A stretch of DNA of 64,000 bases from Streptomyces sp. NBC_01353 (lineage in GTDB: Bacteria > Actinomycetota > Actinomycetes > Streptomycetales > Streptomycetaceae), in the NCBI RefSeq assembly GCF_036237275.1, contig NZ_CP108352.1, positions 3,968,001 to 4,032,000 of the forward strand, read 5' to 3'. This document shows, piece by piece, positions 45,601 to 54,861 of this stretch. The position numbers and the translations under genes were made by a program. Positions within the stretch are counted from its first letter, which is position 1; the number at the start of each line of letters is the position of its first letter. The notes beneath the pieces are model-generated. The model was not told the origin of the DNA. It saw only the letters and a program-made list of their open reading frames with translations, and did not search any database.

Positions 45601-46137
45601 CTCCAGGGCCCGGCGGGCGCCGACGACGGCCGCCTTCGTCTGGAGCAGGTCCTGCGAGGTCTCGATCAGCAGGGCGTCGGCGCCGCCCCGCAGCAGCCCC
45701 TCGGCGTTCTGCCGGTACGCCTCGCGCAGCGGCTCGTACGTGATGTGGCCGAGGGTCGGCAGCTTCGTGCCGGGGCCCATGGAACCGAGGACCCAGCGGG
45801 GCCGGCCGTCGCGGGCCGTGTGGGCGTCGGCGGTGGTACGGGCGATCCGGGCGCCGGCCTCGGACAGCTCGTAGACCCGGTTCTCGATGCCGTACTCCGC
45901 GAGGGCGGCGAGGTTCGCGCCGAAGGTGTTGGTCTCGACGCAGTCCACGCCGACGGAGAAGTAGGCGTCGTGGACGGAGGCGACGATGTCCGGCCGCGTG
46001 ATGTTCAGGATCTCGTTGCAGCCCTCCAGGTTCTGGAAGTCGTCCATCGTCGGGTCGGCGGCCTGGAGCATGGTGCCCATCGCCCCGTCGGCGACGACGA
46101 CCCGGGTCGCGAACTCGTCCCGCAGCGACCTCCTCAT
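42682..46137 (-). CDS. metH: Cobalamin-dependent methionine synthase
   Basis: An 1151-residue MetH. Order: homocysteine domain ([10 protein letters not shown], zinc Cys in [11 protein letters not shown]), folate domain ([17 protein letters not shown]), B12 cap, B12 Rossmann domain with DVHDIGKN, and the SAM-binding reactivation domain ([18 protein letters not shown]). It transfers methyl from 5-methyl-THF to homocysteine. Length matches the family. ATG overlaps the kinase stop (ATGA), and its stop overlaps metF. Confidence 0.97.
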
Positions 46138-47117
46138 GACAACCCCCTGAGATGAACGAGCAGTTCGGCCGTGCAGGCCATGCCGTACGTCGTCCTTATC
46201 CGGTCCACGAGCGGGTCGCGGTGCAGCCGGTACTCCTGCGTGCCCACGTAGTCGAGGACCGTGGCGGCGACCGCGCAGCCCAGCCGCGCCGCGCACCGCT
46301 CCGGCACGCCCCACGCCGTACCGGCGAGGAACCCGGCGCGGAAGGCGTCCCCGACACCGGTCGGATCGACGACCCCGGGCACCGGCACGGCCGGCACGGC
46401 CAGGGTGTCCCGGCCCTCGCCGCGGATACGGACGCCGGCCTCGCCGTGGGTGGTGACCCAGGCGCCGACCCGGCGCAGGATCTCCGCCTCCGACCAGCCC
46501 GACTTCTCGCCGAGGAGGGCAGTCTCGTACTCGTTGGAGAACAGCCACCGCGCGCCGTCCACCAGCTCCCGCACCTCGTCCCGGCCGAGCCGCGCCAGCT
46601 GCTGCGACGGGTCGGCGGCGAACGGAATCCCGAGCTCGCGGCAGGTGCGGGTGTGCCGGAGCATGGCCTCGGGATCGTCCGGGGAGACCAGGACCAGATC
46701 CAGACGCCCCGTCCGGGCGACGACCTCCCGCAGATCGATCTCGCGGGCCTCGGCCATCGCTCCGGCGTAGAAGGTGGCGATCTGGTTCTGCGCCCGGTCG
46801 GTGGTACAGACGAACCGGGCGGTGTGGAGCGACGCGCTGACGCGCACCGAGTCGGTGTCCACACCGTGGTCCTTCAGCCAGATCCGGTACGGCTCGAAGT
46901 CGGCGCCGACCGCGCCCACGAGGACCGGGCGCAGTCCGAGGACCCCGAGCCCGAAGGCGATGTTCGCTGCCACTCCGCCGCGCCTGACCTCCAGGTTGTC
47001 GGCGAGGAACGACAGGGAGACCCGGTCGAGCCGGTCGGCGAGCAGCTGCTCGCTGAACCAGCCGGGGAAGGTCATCAGATGGTCGGTCGCGATGGATCCC
47101 GTGACAGCGATACGCAT
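46134..47117 (-). CDS. Adenosine kinase-type PfkB carbohydrate kinase
   Basis: A 327-residue PfkB-family kinase. VTGSIATDHLM opens the fold, GGVAANIAFGLGVLG is the first signature and DPTGVGDAFRAGFLAG carries the catalytic Asp and anion hole. Among PfkB proteins this short form beside ahcY is most often an adenosine kinase, removing adenosine made by AhcY. Substrate is inferred from context. It lies 2 bases from metK. Confidence 0.88.
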   Translation of the reverse strand: MRIAVTGSIATDHLMTFPGWFSEQLLADRLDRVSLSFLADNLEVRRGGVAANIAFGLGVLGLRPVLVGAVGADFEPYRIWLKDHGVDTDSVRVSASLHTARFVCTTDRAQNQIATFYAGAMAEAREIDLREVVARTGRLDLVLVSPDDPEAMLRHTRTCRELGIPFAADPSQQLARLGRDEVRELVDGARWLFSNEYETALLGEKSGWSEAEILRRVGAWVTTHGEAGVRIRGEGRDTLAVPAVPVPGVVDPTGVGDAFRAGFLAGTAWGVPERCAARLGCAVAATVLDYVGTQEYRLHRDPLVDRIRTTYGMACTAELLVHLRGLS

Positions 47118-47119
47118 GA

Positions 47120-48343
47120 TCAGACCCCTTTGACCTTATGAGCCGCCTTCTTCAGGGCCTCCACCCTGTCCGTCCGCTCCCAGGTGAAGTCCGGGAGTTC
47201 GCGGCCGAAGTGGCCGTACGCCGAGGTCTGGGCGTAGATGGGGCGCTTCAGGTCCAGGTCGCGGATGATCGCGGCCGGCCGCAGGTCGAAGACCGTGCCG
47301 ATCGCGTCCTGGATCGCCTCGTCCGGCAGCGTGCCCGTGCCGAAGGTCTCCACGAACAGGCCCACCGGCTCCGCCTTGCCGATCGCGTACGCGACCTGCA
47401 CCTCGCATCGTCGCGCCAGGCCCGCCGCGACGACGTTCTTCGCGACCCAGCGCATCGCGTAGGCGGCGCTCCGGTCCACCTTGGACGGGTCCTTGCCGGA
47501 GAACGCGCCGCCGCCGTGGCGTGCCACGCCGCCGTACGTGTCGATGATGATCTTCCGGCCGGTCAGGCCCGCATCGCCCATCGGGCCGCCGACCTCGAAC
47601 CGTCCGGTCGGGTTCACGAGCAGCCGGTAGCCGTCGGACTCCAGGTTGACGCCCTCCTCGGCGAGCGCCTTCAGCTCCGCCTCGACGACGAACTCCCGAA
47701 TGTCCGGGGTCAGCAGCCCCTCGACGCTGATGTCGGCCGCGTGCTGCGACGACACCACGACCGTGTCCAGACGTACGGGCCGGTCGCCGTCGTACTCGAT
47801 GGTGACCTGCGTCTTGCCGTCGGGCCGCAGATAGGGGACGGTCCCGTTCTTGCGGACCTCCGTCAGCCGGCGCGCCAGCCGGTGCGCCAGCGCGATCGGC
47901 AGCGGCATCAGCTCGGCCGTGTCGTCGCAGGCGTAGCCGAACATCAGGCCCTGGTCGCCGGCGCCCTGCGCGTCGAGCGCGCCCGAGCCGCCCTCGACCC
48001 GGCTCTCGTACGCCGTGTCCACACCCTGGGCGATGTCCGGCGACTGGGCGCCGATGGAGACCGACACACCGCAGGAGGCGCCGTCGAAACCCTTGGCGGA
48101 GGAGTCGTAGCCGATGTCGAGGATCGCCTCGCGCACCAGCTTCGCGATCGGGGCGTACGCGGTGGTGGTCACCTCGCCCGCGATGTGCACGAGTCCGGTG
48201 GTCAGCAGCGTCTCCACCGCGACCCGCGCGCCCGGGTCGTCGGCGAGCAGTGCGTCGAGGATGGTGTCGCTGATCCGGTCGGCGATCTTGTCGGGATGTC
48301 CCTCGGTCACCGACTCCGAGGTGAACAGGCGCCGGCTGCTCAT
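47120..48343 (-). CDS. metK: S-adenosylmethionine synthetase
   Basis: A 407-residue enzyme making SAM from methionine and ATP. The motifs [31 protein letters not shown], and [19 protein letters not shown] are intact. ATG 48343 overlaps the ACP stop by 4 bases, unusual for a housekeeping gene and a strong sign that it serves this operon; streptomycetes usually have another metK elsewhere, which cannot be checked here. Confidence 0.97.
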   Translation of the reverse strand: MSSRRLFTSESVTEGHPDKIADRISDTILDALLADDPGARVAVETLLTTGLVHIAGEVTTTAYAPIAKLVREAILDIGYDSSAKGFDGASCGVSVSIGAQSPDIAQGVDTAYESRVEGGSGALDAQGAGDQGLMFGYACDDTAELMPLPIALAHRLARRLTEVRKNGTVPYLRPDGKTQVTIEYDGDRPVRLDTVVVSSQHAADISVEGLLTPDIREFVVEAELKALAEEGVNLESDGYRLLVNPTGRFEVGGPMGDAGLTGRKIIIDTYGGVARHGGGAFSGKDPSKVDRSAAYAMRWVAKNVVAAGLARRCEVQVAYAIGKAEPVGLFVETFGTGTLPDEAIQDAIGTVFDLRPAAIIRDLDLKRPIYAQTSAYGHFGRELPDFTWERTDRVEALKKAAHKVKGV

Positions 48344-48597
48344 GCCTGGCCCACCTCCTGGCGCGTGTCCGCGAAGAAGTGGGTCCCGATGGCGGAGAGG
48401 GTCCGGATCTCGTCGACCTCCAGGGTCTCCATCTGGATGGTCCGGCCGCTCTCCTGCTCCAGCAGGAAGACGAACTCGACGAAGGACAGCGAGTCGATGA
48501 GACGGTTCTCGATCAGATCGAGGTCGGGGGCGATGTCCTCGCGCTCGGGGTGACGCTCGAGGATCCAGTTCTTCACCTGCTGCAGGCCGTCGGCCAT
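48340..48597 (-). CDS. Acyl carrier protein
   Basis: An 85-residue carrier protein. The attachment motif is IDSLSF, with Ser36 as the phosphopantetheine site. Acidic helices follow. It is tucked between a holo-ACP synthase (13 bases upstream) and metK (ATGA overlap). With no ketosynthase nearby it most likely carries an amino acid loaded by the synthetase-like ligase. Confidence 0.92.
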   Translation of the reverse strand: MADGLQQVKNWILERHPEREDIAPDLDLIENRLIDSLSFVEFVFLLEQESGRTIQMETLEVDEIRTLSAIGTHFFADTRQEVGQA

Positions 48598-48610
48598 GGT
48601 TGCTCTCCTT

Positions 48611-49060
48611 TTAACTTCGGGGTACGGAAGGGGTGGGGGGCGCGACGATGATCGGAGCGGCGACCGCCACCGCGTAGTCCACGTCGTGGCTGATGGACAC
48701 GGTGATCTCGGTGATGCCGGACTCGGCGGCCATCTCGGCCGCGCTGCGGTGCAGCTCCACCAGCGGCCAGCCGCCTTCGGAGCGCCGTACGACGATGTCC
48801 GGCCAGGGCAGGAACCTGCCCCTGACCCGGAGGGTCTTGAAGGCCGCTTCCTTGGCCGCGATCCGTCCGCACAGGCTCAGGACGTCGAGCCCGGTGGAGG
48901 TGCGGCAGTCGGCGAGTTCGCCGGGGGTGAGCATCCGCTCGAAGAACGTCTCGCCGTACTCGGCGAGAAGCCGGCGGACACGGTTGACGGACACGATGTC
49001 CATGCCGAGGTTCGCCCAGCCCAGGCCGCCCGCCGGCGGGGCGGCAGGTCGGGCCGGCAC
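48611..49060 (-). CDS. acpS: Holo-ACP synthase (AcpS type)
   Basis: A 149-residue phosphopantetheinyl transferase. GMDIVSVNRVRRLLAEYG at the start, the conserved GRIAAKEAAFKTL helix and a late SISHDVDYAVAVA segment identify the AcpS group. GTG 49060 lies one base after the ligase stop; the N-terminal 18 residues are an extension over usual AcpS. It should activate the ACP encoded next. Confidence 0.92.
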   Translation of the reverse strand: MPARPAAPPAGGLGWANLGMDIVSVNRVRRLLAEYGETFFERMLTPGELADCRTSTGLDVLSLCGRIAAKEAAFKTLRVRGRFLPWPDIVVRRSEGGWPLVELHRSAAEMAAESGITEITVSISHDVDYAVAVAAPIIVAPPTPSVPRS

Positions 49061-49061
49061 G

Positions 49062-49967
49062 TCAGATCACCGGCCCGGCCGCCACGCTGACGTCACTCGC
49101 GTCGGCCCGCATCCGGGCGTTCGCGTCGAGGACCGCCCGGGTGGCCGCTTCCCAGCTGCCGTGGCGCCGGGTCAGCGCCGACAGCCAGCGCTCCAGGCCG
49201 AAGGCGACGCAGCTGGTGAACGCCGGCCCGCCGGTCGACGCCAGCGTGATGGCGCAGCGCTCGCCGAAGAAGTTGCGGTGCGTGTTGACCGAGGCGATCG
49301 CCAGGTCCTCGTACAGGAACTCGTGCTTCACCGGGGTGAGGCGCTGGAGCACCGCCTTGGATCCGCCCTTGTCGAAGAACGGGTCGCAGGCGGCCTCCCG
49401 GCGCAGCGGCAGGTCGAGCGCCGCGGCGAAGGAGTGGATGCGGGCGGTGAAGTCGGCGAGATGCGTCTCGGCGTGCTCGCGCCCGCCGATGGCGACGATC
49501 TCCCGCATACGGAAGCCGAGTTGGCGCCGCATCCCCTCGTAGTGGGTCTCCTTGCGGAAGCACCAGGAGCAGACGGTCACCAGCGTGTCGTCGGCGACCT
49601 GCCGGCCCTGGTGGTCGAGGTAGACGGCGTAGCAGGACGCCGAGGGCAGTCCGAGCGCGGCGGGTTCGAGGGCGTCGCACGGAAAGCAGCCGGTGTCGGA
49701 ACAGAAGGTCGAGGTCTCACGGCGCTCCAGGTCGAGCGGGGCGGCGACGACGGCCTGGTGGGGGAAGTTCTCGTAGTAGTCGAGCCGGGCCAGGTCGGCG
49801 GCCGGCAGGAGCGGGGGCATGGTCATCGGGCGGGCGCCCGCGGTCACTCCCCAGCTCTCGAAGGTGTCGTCGAGCAACCGCAGCAGCGCGGTCGCCTCGG
49901 GGCCCAGGGACGGCAGTCCCCTGGCTTCCCCGGGGGCCCCGACGCTCGCGGGGGTCGTCACGGTCAT
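49062..49967 (-). CDS. Amino acid:[carrier protein] ligase, class II synthetase-like
   Basis: A 301-residue homologue of class II aminoacyl-tRNA synthetases that lacks the tRNA-binding domain. The motif 2-type FRMREIVAIGGREHAE and motif 3-type SCVAFGLERWLSAL segments are present, and Cys residues (VCSWCFRKE, SCVAFG) fit the zinc site of characterised amino acid:CP ligases, which load glycine or alanine onto phosphopantetheine. The substrate is not read from the sequence. The adjacent AcpS and ACP genes support carrier loading over tRNA charging. Confidence 0.82.
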   Translation of the reverse strand: MTVTTPASVGAPGEARGLPSLGPEATALLRLLDDTFESWGVTAGARPMTMPPLLPAADLARLDYYENFPHQAVVAAPLDLERRETSTFCSDTGCFPCDALEPAALGLPSASCYAVYLDHQGRQVADDTLVTVCSWCFRKETHYEGMRRQLGFRMREIVAIGGREHAETHLADFTARIHSFAAALDLPLRREAACDPFFDKGGSKAVLQRLTPVKHEFLYEDLAIASVNTHRNFFGERCAITLASTGGPAFTSCVAFGLERWLSALTRRHGSWEAATRAVLDANARMRADASDVSVAAGPVI

Positions 49968-50005
49968 GGTGGATTCACCTCTCGGATGCGACGGTCCGGC
50001 GGCCG

Positions 50006-50899
50006 TCAGACGACGGGCAGGGTGTCGTCGGAGAAGATCCCGGTCTTCAGGAAGAAGGCGAGCGGCTTGCGGATCGCCTTGCGCTCGTACGGGCGGCGGC
50101 GCTCGTCGGCGACCAGCGCGTTGCGCAGGGCCAGCGGATCGGCGACGCCGGCGTCGCGGTAGACGTGCGGGTTGTAGAGGGAGTTGATGCTGTAGACGAC
50201 GTACCGCTTCAGATACGCCTCGACCTCCGCGATCCGCTCGGCGGGGACCGCCTCGCGCATCCGGGAGAAGAGCAGCGAGACGAGCTCGCGGCCGAAGGCG
50301 ATGTGGCGGGACTCGTCCTGGTGGTGGATGCGGTTGACCTCGCGGATGGTGCGGCACAGGGAGTCGTCCTGCGCCATCCGCATGTTGTAGTGGTCGACCA
50401 GCTCCTCGAAGAACAGGATGCGGGCGAAGACCAGGAAGTTCTCCACCTCCGGCTCCCAGGCGGAGTCGGCGCGCATCGCGGTGGAGCCGTAGATCTTGTT
50501 GCCGTAGCGGCGGCAGAACTCGGCGAAGAACCACATGTGTTCGTTCTCTTCGCCGATGAAGTGGTGGAAGAAGTCCGAGGGGACCTCGAAGCCCGGCATG
50601 TGGATACGGCCGACGACCTCGATGAGGAGCTCGCGGATGCCGTGCACGTTGAGGCTGTAGAAGTTGATCGACTCCCACTTCGACAGCTTCTGGATCGTCT
50701 CCTCACCGAGCTCGTCGTAGTACGGGGTGCCGTGGACGGTGAGCAGCTCCGGCGTCATCCACAGCTGCTTCTCCTCCAGCTGGTCGGGCCAGTCGAACTG
50801 CTGGTAGGGGTTGTAGTACTCCTCGATGGAGCGGGAGCTGAGCCGCTCCAGGACTTCCATGAACCGGTCGGTGACGGGCAAGGGGGCGCTGACGCCCAT
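50006..50899 (-). CDS. AurF-type diiron N-oxygenase
   Basis: A 297-residue helical diiron protein of the AurF family, which oxidises amines to hydroxylamine, nitroso or nitro groups. Ligands fit AurF spacing: E118 and H121 (EENEH), E165 (FFEELVDHYN), H192, E196 and H199 (HHQDESRHI); another Glu (E76 or E90) would be the seventh. The gene lies 28 bases downstream of a methyltransferase gene and 39 bases upstream of the ligase. The amino group carried on ACP is the likely substrate, which is inference. Confidence 0.85.
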   Translation of the reverse strand: MGVSAPLPVTDRFMEVLERLSSRSIEEYYNPYQQFDWPDQLEEKQLWMTPELLTVHGTPYYDELGEETIQKLSKWESINFYSLNVHGIRELLIEVVGRIHMPGFEVPSDFFHHFIGEENEHMWFFAEFCRRYGNKIYGSTAMRADSAWEPEVENFLVFARILFFEELVDHYNMRMAQDDSLCRTIREVNRIHHQDESRHIAFGRELVSLLFSRMREAVPAERIAEVEAYLKRYVVYSINSLYNPHVYRDAGVADPLALRNALVADERRRPYERKAIRKPLAFFLKTGIFSDDTLPVV

Positions 50900-50926
50900 G
50901 AGAACTCCTAAGGACGGGGAAGCTGG

Positions 50927-51970
50927 TTACGGCCTGACCTCGTAGACCGCGTTGACCGGGGTCTCGGTGGCGCGGCGCCAGCGGGTGAAGCCGGCCTCCT
51001 CGGCGATGGCGCGGAAGGCCTTCTCGCCGGAGTGGTTGCCGAGCGCGTGCGGGCCGCGCTGGGCGACCGCGACGGGCAGGCACATCACGGCGGACAGGGC
51101 CATGAACATGCGAGCGGCGGGGGTGTTGGTGTCGATGTCGGCGGGCGAGACGTTCGACTCGACGAGCATCCAGGTGCCGTCCGCGTCCAGGGACTTGTGA
51201 ACGTGCTGGGCGGCGGCGACCGGGTCGCCCATGTCGTGCAGGGCGTTGAAGAAGCAGACCAGGTCGTAGCCCGAGCCGGGGTAGTCGTCGGCGGAGGCGA
51301 CCTCGAAGACGACCCGGTCGGACAGGCCGGCCTCCTCGGCGAGCTGCCGGGCGATGGAGATGGCCTCTTCGGAGTAGTCGAAGCCGTGGACGGTGGCCCG
51401 GGGGAACGCCTTGGCGATCAGCAGGGTGGTGTGGCCGACGCCGCAGCCGACGTCGGCGACGGTGCCGCCCGCGGCGAGCTTGTCCGTGACCTGGTGCAGG
51501 GCTGGCAGCCAGTCCGGTACGAGCTTGTGCTCGTACGTGGGCTGGAAGAAGGAGCCCATGCCGGTGTCGAGCGCCGCGTCGTGCTCGGCCCAGCCGACGC
51601 CGTCGCCGGTGCGGTACGCCTCGACGAGCAGGTCCTCGGTGGCGTACAGCGCCTTGAGGGCGGTGAAGAACCCGGCGGCGAAGGTGACGGCCTTCGGGTC
51701 GGCGAGGACCTCGACGTGGTCGCCGGGGAGCGTGTACGTGGCGGCGCTCGGGTGGCGCTCGACGTAGCCGGCGGAGAGCTGCGCGTGCAGCCACTCCTCG
51801 ATGTAGCGGGGGTTGGTGCCGGTCCTCTCGGCAAGCTGCCCGGAGGTGAGCGGGCCGGACTCGGCCAGGGCCCTGTAAAGACCGAGCCGCTCGCCGAGGG
51901 CCACGGTCAGGCCGCGGACGGCGGCGCCGGCGTCGGTGATGACCTTCTGGTGGAAGTCGTGGGCGCTCAT
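50927..51970 (-). CDS. Class I SAM-dependent methyltransferase with winged-helix N-domain
   Basis: A 347-residue methyltransferase. Residues 25-95 form a winged-helix-like domain (LGERLGLYRALAESGPLTSG) and the SAM site is VADVGCGVGHTTLLIAKAF near residue 180. This build recalls Rv2258c-like and O-methyltransferase-type enzymes. ATG 51970 is the start of the conserved part. It is one of two methyltransferases in the operon. Confidence 0.87.
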   Translation of the reverse strand: MSAHDFHQKVITDAGAAVRGLTVALGERLGLYRALAESGPLTSGQLAERTGTNPRYIEEWLHAQLSAGYVERHPSAATYTLPGDHVEVLADPKAVTFAAGFFTALKALYATEDLLVEAYRTGDGVGWAEHDAALDTGMGSFFQPTYEHKLVPDWLPALHQVTDKLAAGGTVADVGCGVGHTTLLIAKAFPRATVHGFDYSEEAISIARQLAEEAGLSDRVVFEVASADDYPGSGYDLVCFFNALHDMGDPVAAAQHVHKSLDADGTWMLVESNVSPADIDTNTPAARMFMALSAVMCLPVAVAQRGPHALGNHSGEKAFRAIAEEAGFTRWRRATETPVNAVYEVRP

Positions 51971-52061
51971 GCGGGAGTCTCCTCTCGGGTCGGGGGGCGG
52001 CCGGTCGTGCCTCGGGCTCCGTGGCGGTCCGAAGGGCACGCCGCCGGGCGGATCGCGGCGG

Positions 52062-52913
52062 TCACGCGGCGAACCCCGGGCCGGTGCCGGAGGCTCCCGG
52101 CAGGTCGCAGGTGAACAGGAAGGACCGCGGCACGCGCGGCACGTTGCGCGCCGGGACCGGGTACGGCCAGCGGTCGAAGTCGGCGCCGTCCTCACCGGGC
52201 TGCTTGACCTCGCGTACGTCCCAGCCGCAGGCGGTGAGCAGCGCCTCGGGCTCCTCGGTGCCGAAGAGCCACGGATTGCCGTCCTCCCTCAGCGCGCTGA
52301 GGAACGGACGCGACAGCGGGTTCTCCAGGGCGGCCCGGGAGATGACGTCGCCGAGCAGCACGGAGCCGGGCGCCGCGTGGGCGGAGAGCGTCGAGATGAG
52401 GGTCCGTACGGCCTCCTCGGGCAGGAAGAACAGCAGGCCCTCGACCACCCACAGGACGGGCTCGTCGCTCTTCCAGCCGGCCTCCTTCAGGGGGCCGGTC
52501 CAGTCCTGGGTCAGGTCGACCGGGACGGTGATCCGGGTGCGGCCGGCCGGCAGGGGCTCGTCGGCGAGCATCTTCGCCTTGGCCTCCAGGAGGGCCGGAC
52601 GGTCGAGCTCGTAGACGGTCACGCCGTCGGGCCAGGGCAGGCGGAAGAAGCGGGTGTCCATGCCGGCGGCGAGGAAGACGATCTGGCGGATGCCCCGCTC
52701 CTCGACCGCGCGCACGATGGCCCGGTCCAGGTAGGTGGTTCGGATGGCGAGGAACGGCACGGTGCCGGCCCCGGCGTAGCGCTCGAGCAGTTCGAAGCCG
52801 ATGTCGTCGGCGACGGTGCGCGCGTAGGGATCGGCGAACAGCCGGTCCTCGCGCTCGGTCTCCAGGGCGCGCGCTGCGGCGGTCCACTGGGCGGTGCGGG
52901 ATACGGCCTCCAC
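52062..52913 (-). CDS. SAM-dependent methyltransferase, LCM/TIGR00027 type
   Basis: A 283-residue methyltransferase of the leucine carboxyl methyltransferase fold (PF04072). The signs are RTAQWTAAARALETEREDRL, FLAAGMDTRFFRLPW and YELDRPALLEAK. It may methylate a carboxylate or an oxygen of the product. GTG 52913 has a GGGGGA site in front; no alternative ATG is in frame nearby. Confidence 0.87.
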   Translation of the reverse strand: MEAVSRTAQWTAAARALETEREDRLFADPYARTVADDIGFELLERYAGAGTVPFLAIRTTYLDRAIVRAVEERGIRQIVFLAAGMDTRFFRLPWPDGVTVYELDRPALLEAKAKMLADEPLPAGRTRITVPVDLTQDWTGPLKEAGWKSDEPVLWVVEGLLFFLPEEAVRTLISTLSAHAAPGSVLLGDVISRAALENPLSRPFLSALREDGNPWLFGTEEPEALLTACGWDVREVKQPGEDGADFDRWPYPVPARNVPRVPRSFLFTCDLPGASGTGPGFAA

Positions 52914-52957
52914 AGGAGGTCCCCCTTCATGTGATGGAGAGATTCGGACGGCCGTGT

Positions 52958-53473
52958 TCAGGCGCTGACGCGCGCACAGGCAACGGGGTCCTCGGCGGCG
53001 GGCATCGACGACAGATGTGCGGCCTCGGAACCGGCGGGACGGCGCCGGAAGATGCTGTGCAGGATCATGCTGAACACGGCCGTCCCGTCGGCGGCCACGA
53101 GCGTGCACCGCGGTTTGACGGTGCCGGTGGCGGGATTGAACGGCGACGGGGTGGAGCCAAGGATCTCCACGCGGACGGTCAGGACGTCCCCGGGTCGTAC
53201 GGGACGCACGTAACGGACCTCGTCGATACCGGGCGAGCCCATGCAGGCGCTGTAGGCGAGCAGTCCGTCCACATAGCGCCGCATGAACATCGCCTGGGTG
53301 TGGAAGCCGCTCGCGATCAGCCCGCCGAACTGCGAGCGCGTGGCGAGCTCGGGGTCCGTGTGGAAGGGCTGCGGATCGAAGCGCCTCCCGAACTCCAGCA
53401 CCTCCTCCGTGGTGACGGTGACGGTGCCCAGTTCATGGACGTCGCCCGGCCGGAAGTCCTCGAAGTAGCGCAT
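52958..53473 (-). CDS. MaoC-like dehydratase/hydratase
   Basis: A 171-residue hot-dog-fold protein beginning MRYFEDFRPGDVHELGTVTV. The catalytic Asp/His of R-specific enoyl hydratases fits the segment FDPQPFHTDPE. It acts on acyl-thioesters, so it may dehydrate an ACP- or CoA-bound intermediate. It is the first gene of the operon, and a strong promoter lies upstream. Confidence 0.88.
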   Translation of the reverse strand: MRYFEDFRPGDVHELGTVTVTTEEVLEFGRRFDPQPFHTDPELATRSQFGGLIASGFHTQAMFMRRYVDGLLAYSACMGSPGIDEVRYVRPVRPGDVLTVRVEILGSTPSPFNPATGTVKPRCTLVAADGTAVFSMILHSIFRRRPAGSEAAHLSSMPAAEDPVACARVSA

Positions 53474-53530
53474 CCCGCGCCCCCCTTGACCTAAAGGATG
53501 GTCGTTCCCTGACGTTCTCTGGCATCACCC

Positions 53531-53560
53531 AATCTACGAATGGCTCATTTATTTTGTCAA
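53531..53560 (-). promoter_or_regulatory. Near-consensus vegetative promoter of the methyl-cycle operon
   Basis: On the minus strand TTGACA (53560-53555) and TAGATT (53536-53531) are 18 bases apart, a close match to HrdB-type promoters. The TTGACA overlaps the stop of the PLP-enzyme gene. The start site would be near 53524, leaving a leader of about 50 bases to the MaoC ATG. Confidence 0.7.
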
Positions 53561-54771
53561 CCCAAAAGAAGACTCATGTGCCCCCAGCCGCCCGGCTCTT
53601 CACCGCTGCCGAGCGCCTGCTCGAAGTCCCCCCACAGGTCCTCGACGTCCTCGATGCCGACGGACACCCGCACAAGGCCGGTGCCTATGCCGGCCGCCTT
53701 CAGTGCCTCGGCGTCGAGCTCCCGGTGGGAGGTGGACGCGGGATGGGTCACGAGCGTCTCGACACCGCCGAGGGAGAGCGCGAGTCGGGCGATCCGTACC
53801 CGCTCGATGAACGCCCGGCCGGCCTCCCGGCCGCCCGCCAGCTCGAAGGAGAGCAGCCCGCCGCCCCCGGAGAGCACCTTGCGGGCCGTGCCGTACGAGG
53901 GGTGGCCCACGAGCCACGGATGGTGGACGGCCGTCACGTCCGGGCGGACCGCGAGCCGCTCGGCGAGAACGGCGGCGTTCGCGCAGTGCTCCCGCATCCG
54001 CAGCGGCAGCGTCTGCAGCCCGCGCAGCGTCAGCCAGGCGGCGAACGGGTCGGCGCAGGCGCCCAGTTCGACCGTCCGAGGCCACACCGCGCGCCGCAGT
54101 CCGTCGTCGGCGAAGACGGCTGCGCCACCGAGGACGTCCGAGTGCCCGGAGAGGTACTTGGTGGTGGAGTGGACGACGATGTCCGCGCCGAGCTCCAAGG
54201 GGCGGCAGAGGACGGGCGAGGCGAGCGAGTTGTCGACGAGCGAGGTCACCCCGAGGCGCCGGGCGGCCGTCAACAGGCCCGGGAGCTCCGGGACTTGTCC
54301 GGTCGGATTGGCGATGGTCTCCAGGACGAGGAGCCGGGTCCCGCGTGCGGCCGCCTCCTCGAACTCGGCGACGTCGTCACCGGAGATGTACGTGACCTCG
54401 ATCCCGTACCGCTCGGCCAGATCCGACAGGACCGCGTACGTCCCTCCGTACAGGCACCGTTGCGCCACCACCCGGTCGCCGGGCCGCAGCAGGGCGAGCA
54501 GGACGCCGCTGATGGCGCCCATGCCGGAGGCGAAGGCGAGGGCGGACGCGCCGCCTTCGAGCCCGGCCAGGGTCCGCTCCAGGGCTCGTACGGTGGGATT
54601 GCCGCGCCTGCTGTAGACGTACCGGCCGTCGGGGCCCGCCATGGCCTCGGCGAGCGCGTCGGCCGAGTCGAAGGCGAAGGCCGAGGACTGCACGAGGGGT
54701 ACGGAGAGCGGCCGACCGCCCTCCTCGGGCGGCTCGTCGACGATGTGCACGGCGCGGGTACGGATGTCCAT
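53557..54771 (-). CDS. Transsulfuration-family PLP enzyme (CGS/CGL/MGL-like)
   Basis: A 404-residue fold-type I PLP enzyme. The Schiff-base Lys is in HSTTKYLSGHSDVLGG, the substrate-binding Tyr/Arg region is YVYSRRGNPTVRALE, and FASGMGAISGV binds the cofactor phosphate. The reaction could be cystathionine gamma-synthase, gamma-lyase, or methionine gamma-lyase; the sequence does not decide. Beside a methyl cycle it may shuttle sulfur between cysteine and homocysteine. Confidence 0.88.
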   Translation of the reverse strand: MDIRTRAVHIVDEPPEEGGRPLSVPLVQSSAFAFDSADALAEAMAGPDGRYVYSRRGNPTVRALERTLAGLEGGASALAFASGMGAISGVLLALLRPGDRVVAQRCLYGGTYAVLSDLAERYGIEVTYISGDDVAEFEEAAARGTRLLVLETIANPTGQVPELPGLLTAARRLGVTSLVDNSLASPVLCRPLELGADIVVHSTTKYLSGHSDVLGGAAVFADDGLRRAVWPRTVELGACADPFAAWLTLRGLQTLPLRMREHCANAAVLAERLAVRPDVTAVHHPWLVGHPSYGTARKVLSGGGGLLSFELAGGREAGRAFIERVRIARLALSLGGVETLVTHPASTSHRELDAEALKAAGIGTGLVRVSVGIEDVEDLWGDFEQALGSGEEPGGWGHMSLLLG

Positions 54772-54800
54772 GGCTTGCTCCCTGACTCGGATACGGAAAA

Positions 54801-54841
54801 GGGGCCGCCCGATGTCCTGTGGACGGACATCGGGCGGCCCC
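54801..54841 (-). terminator. 17-bp hairpin terminator of the exporter gene
   Basis: GGGGCCGCCCGATGTCC and GGACATCGGGCGGCCCC pair perfectly over 17 bases with a 7-base loop. Read on the minus strand it is followed by TTTT, a classic intrinsic terminator that separates the exporter from the PLP-enzyme gene. Confidence 0.9.
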
Positions 54842-54861
54842 TCGGTCGGCGCGGTCGCGCC

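Noticed and set aside
42721-46155. Long plus-strand open frame opposite metH
   Set aside because: It mirrors metH, is rich in Arg/Val/Leu and has no recognisable domain or ribosome site.
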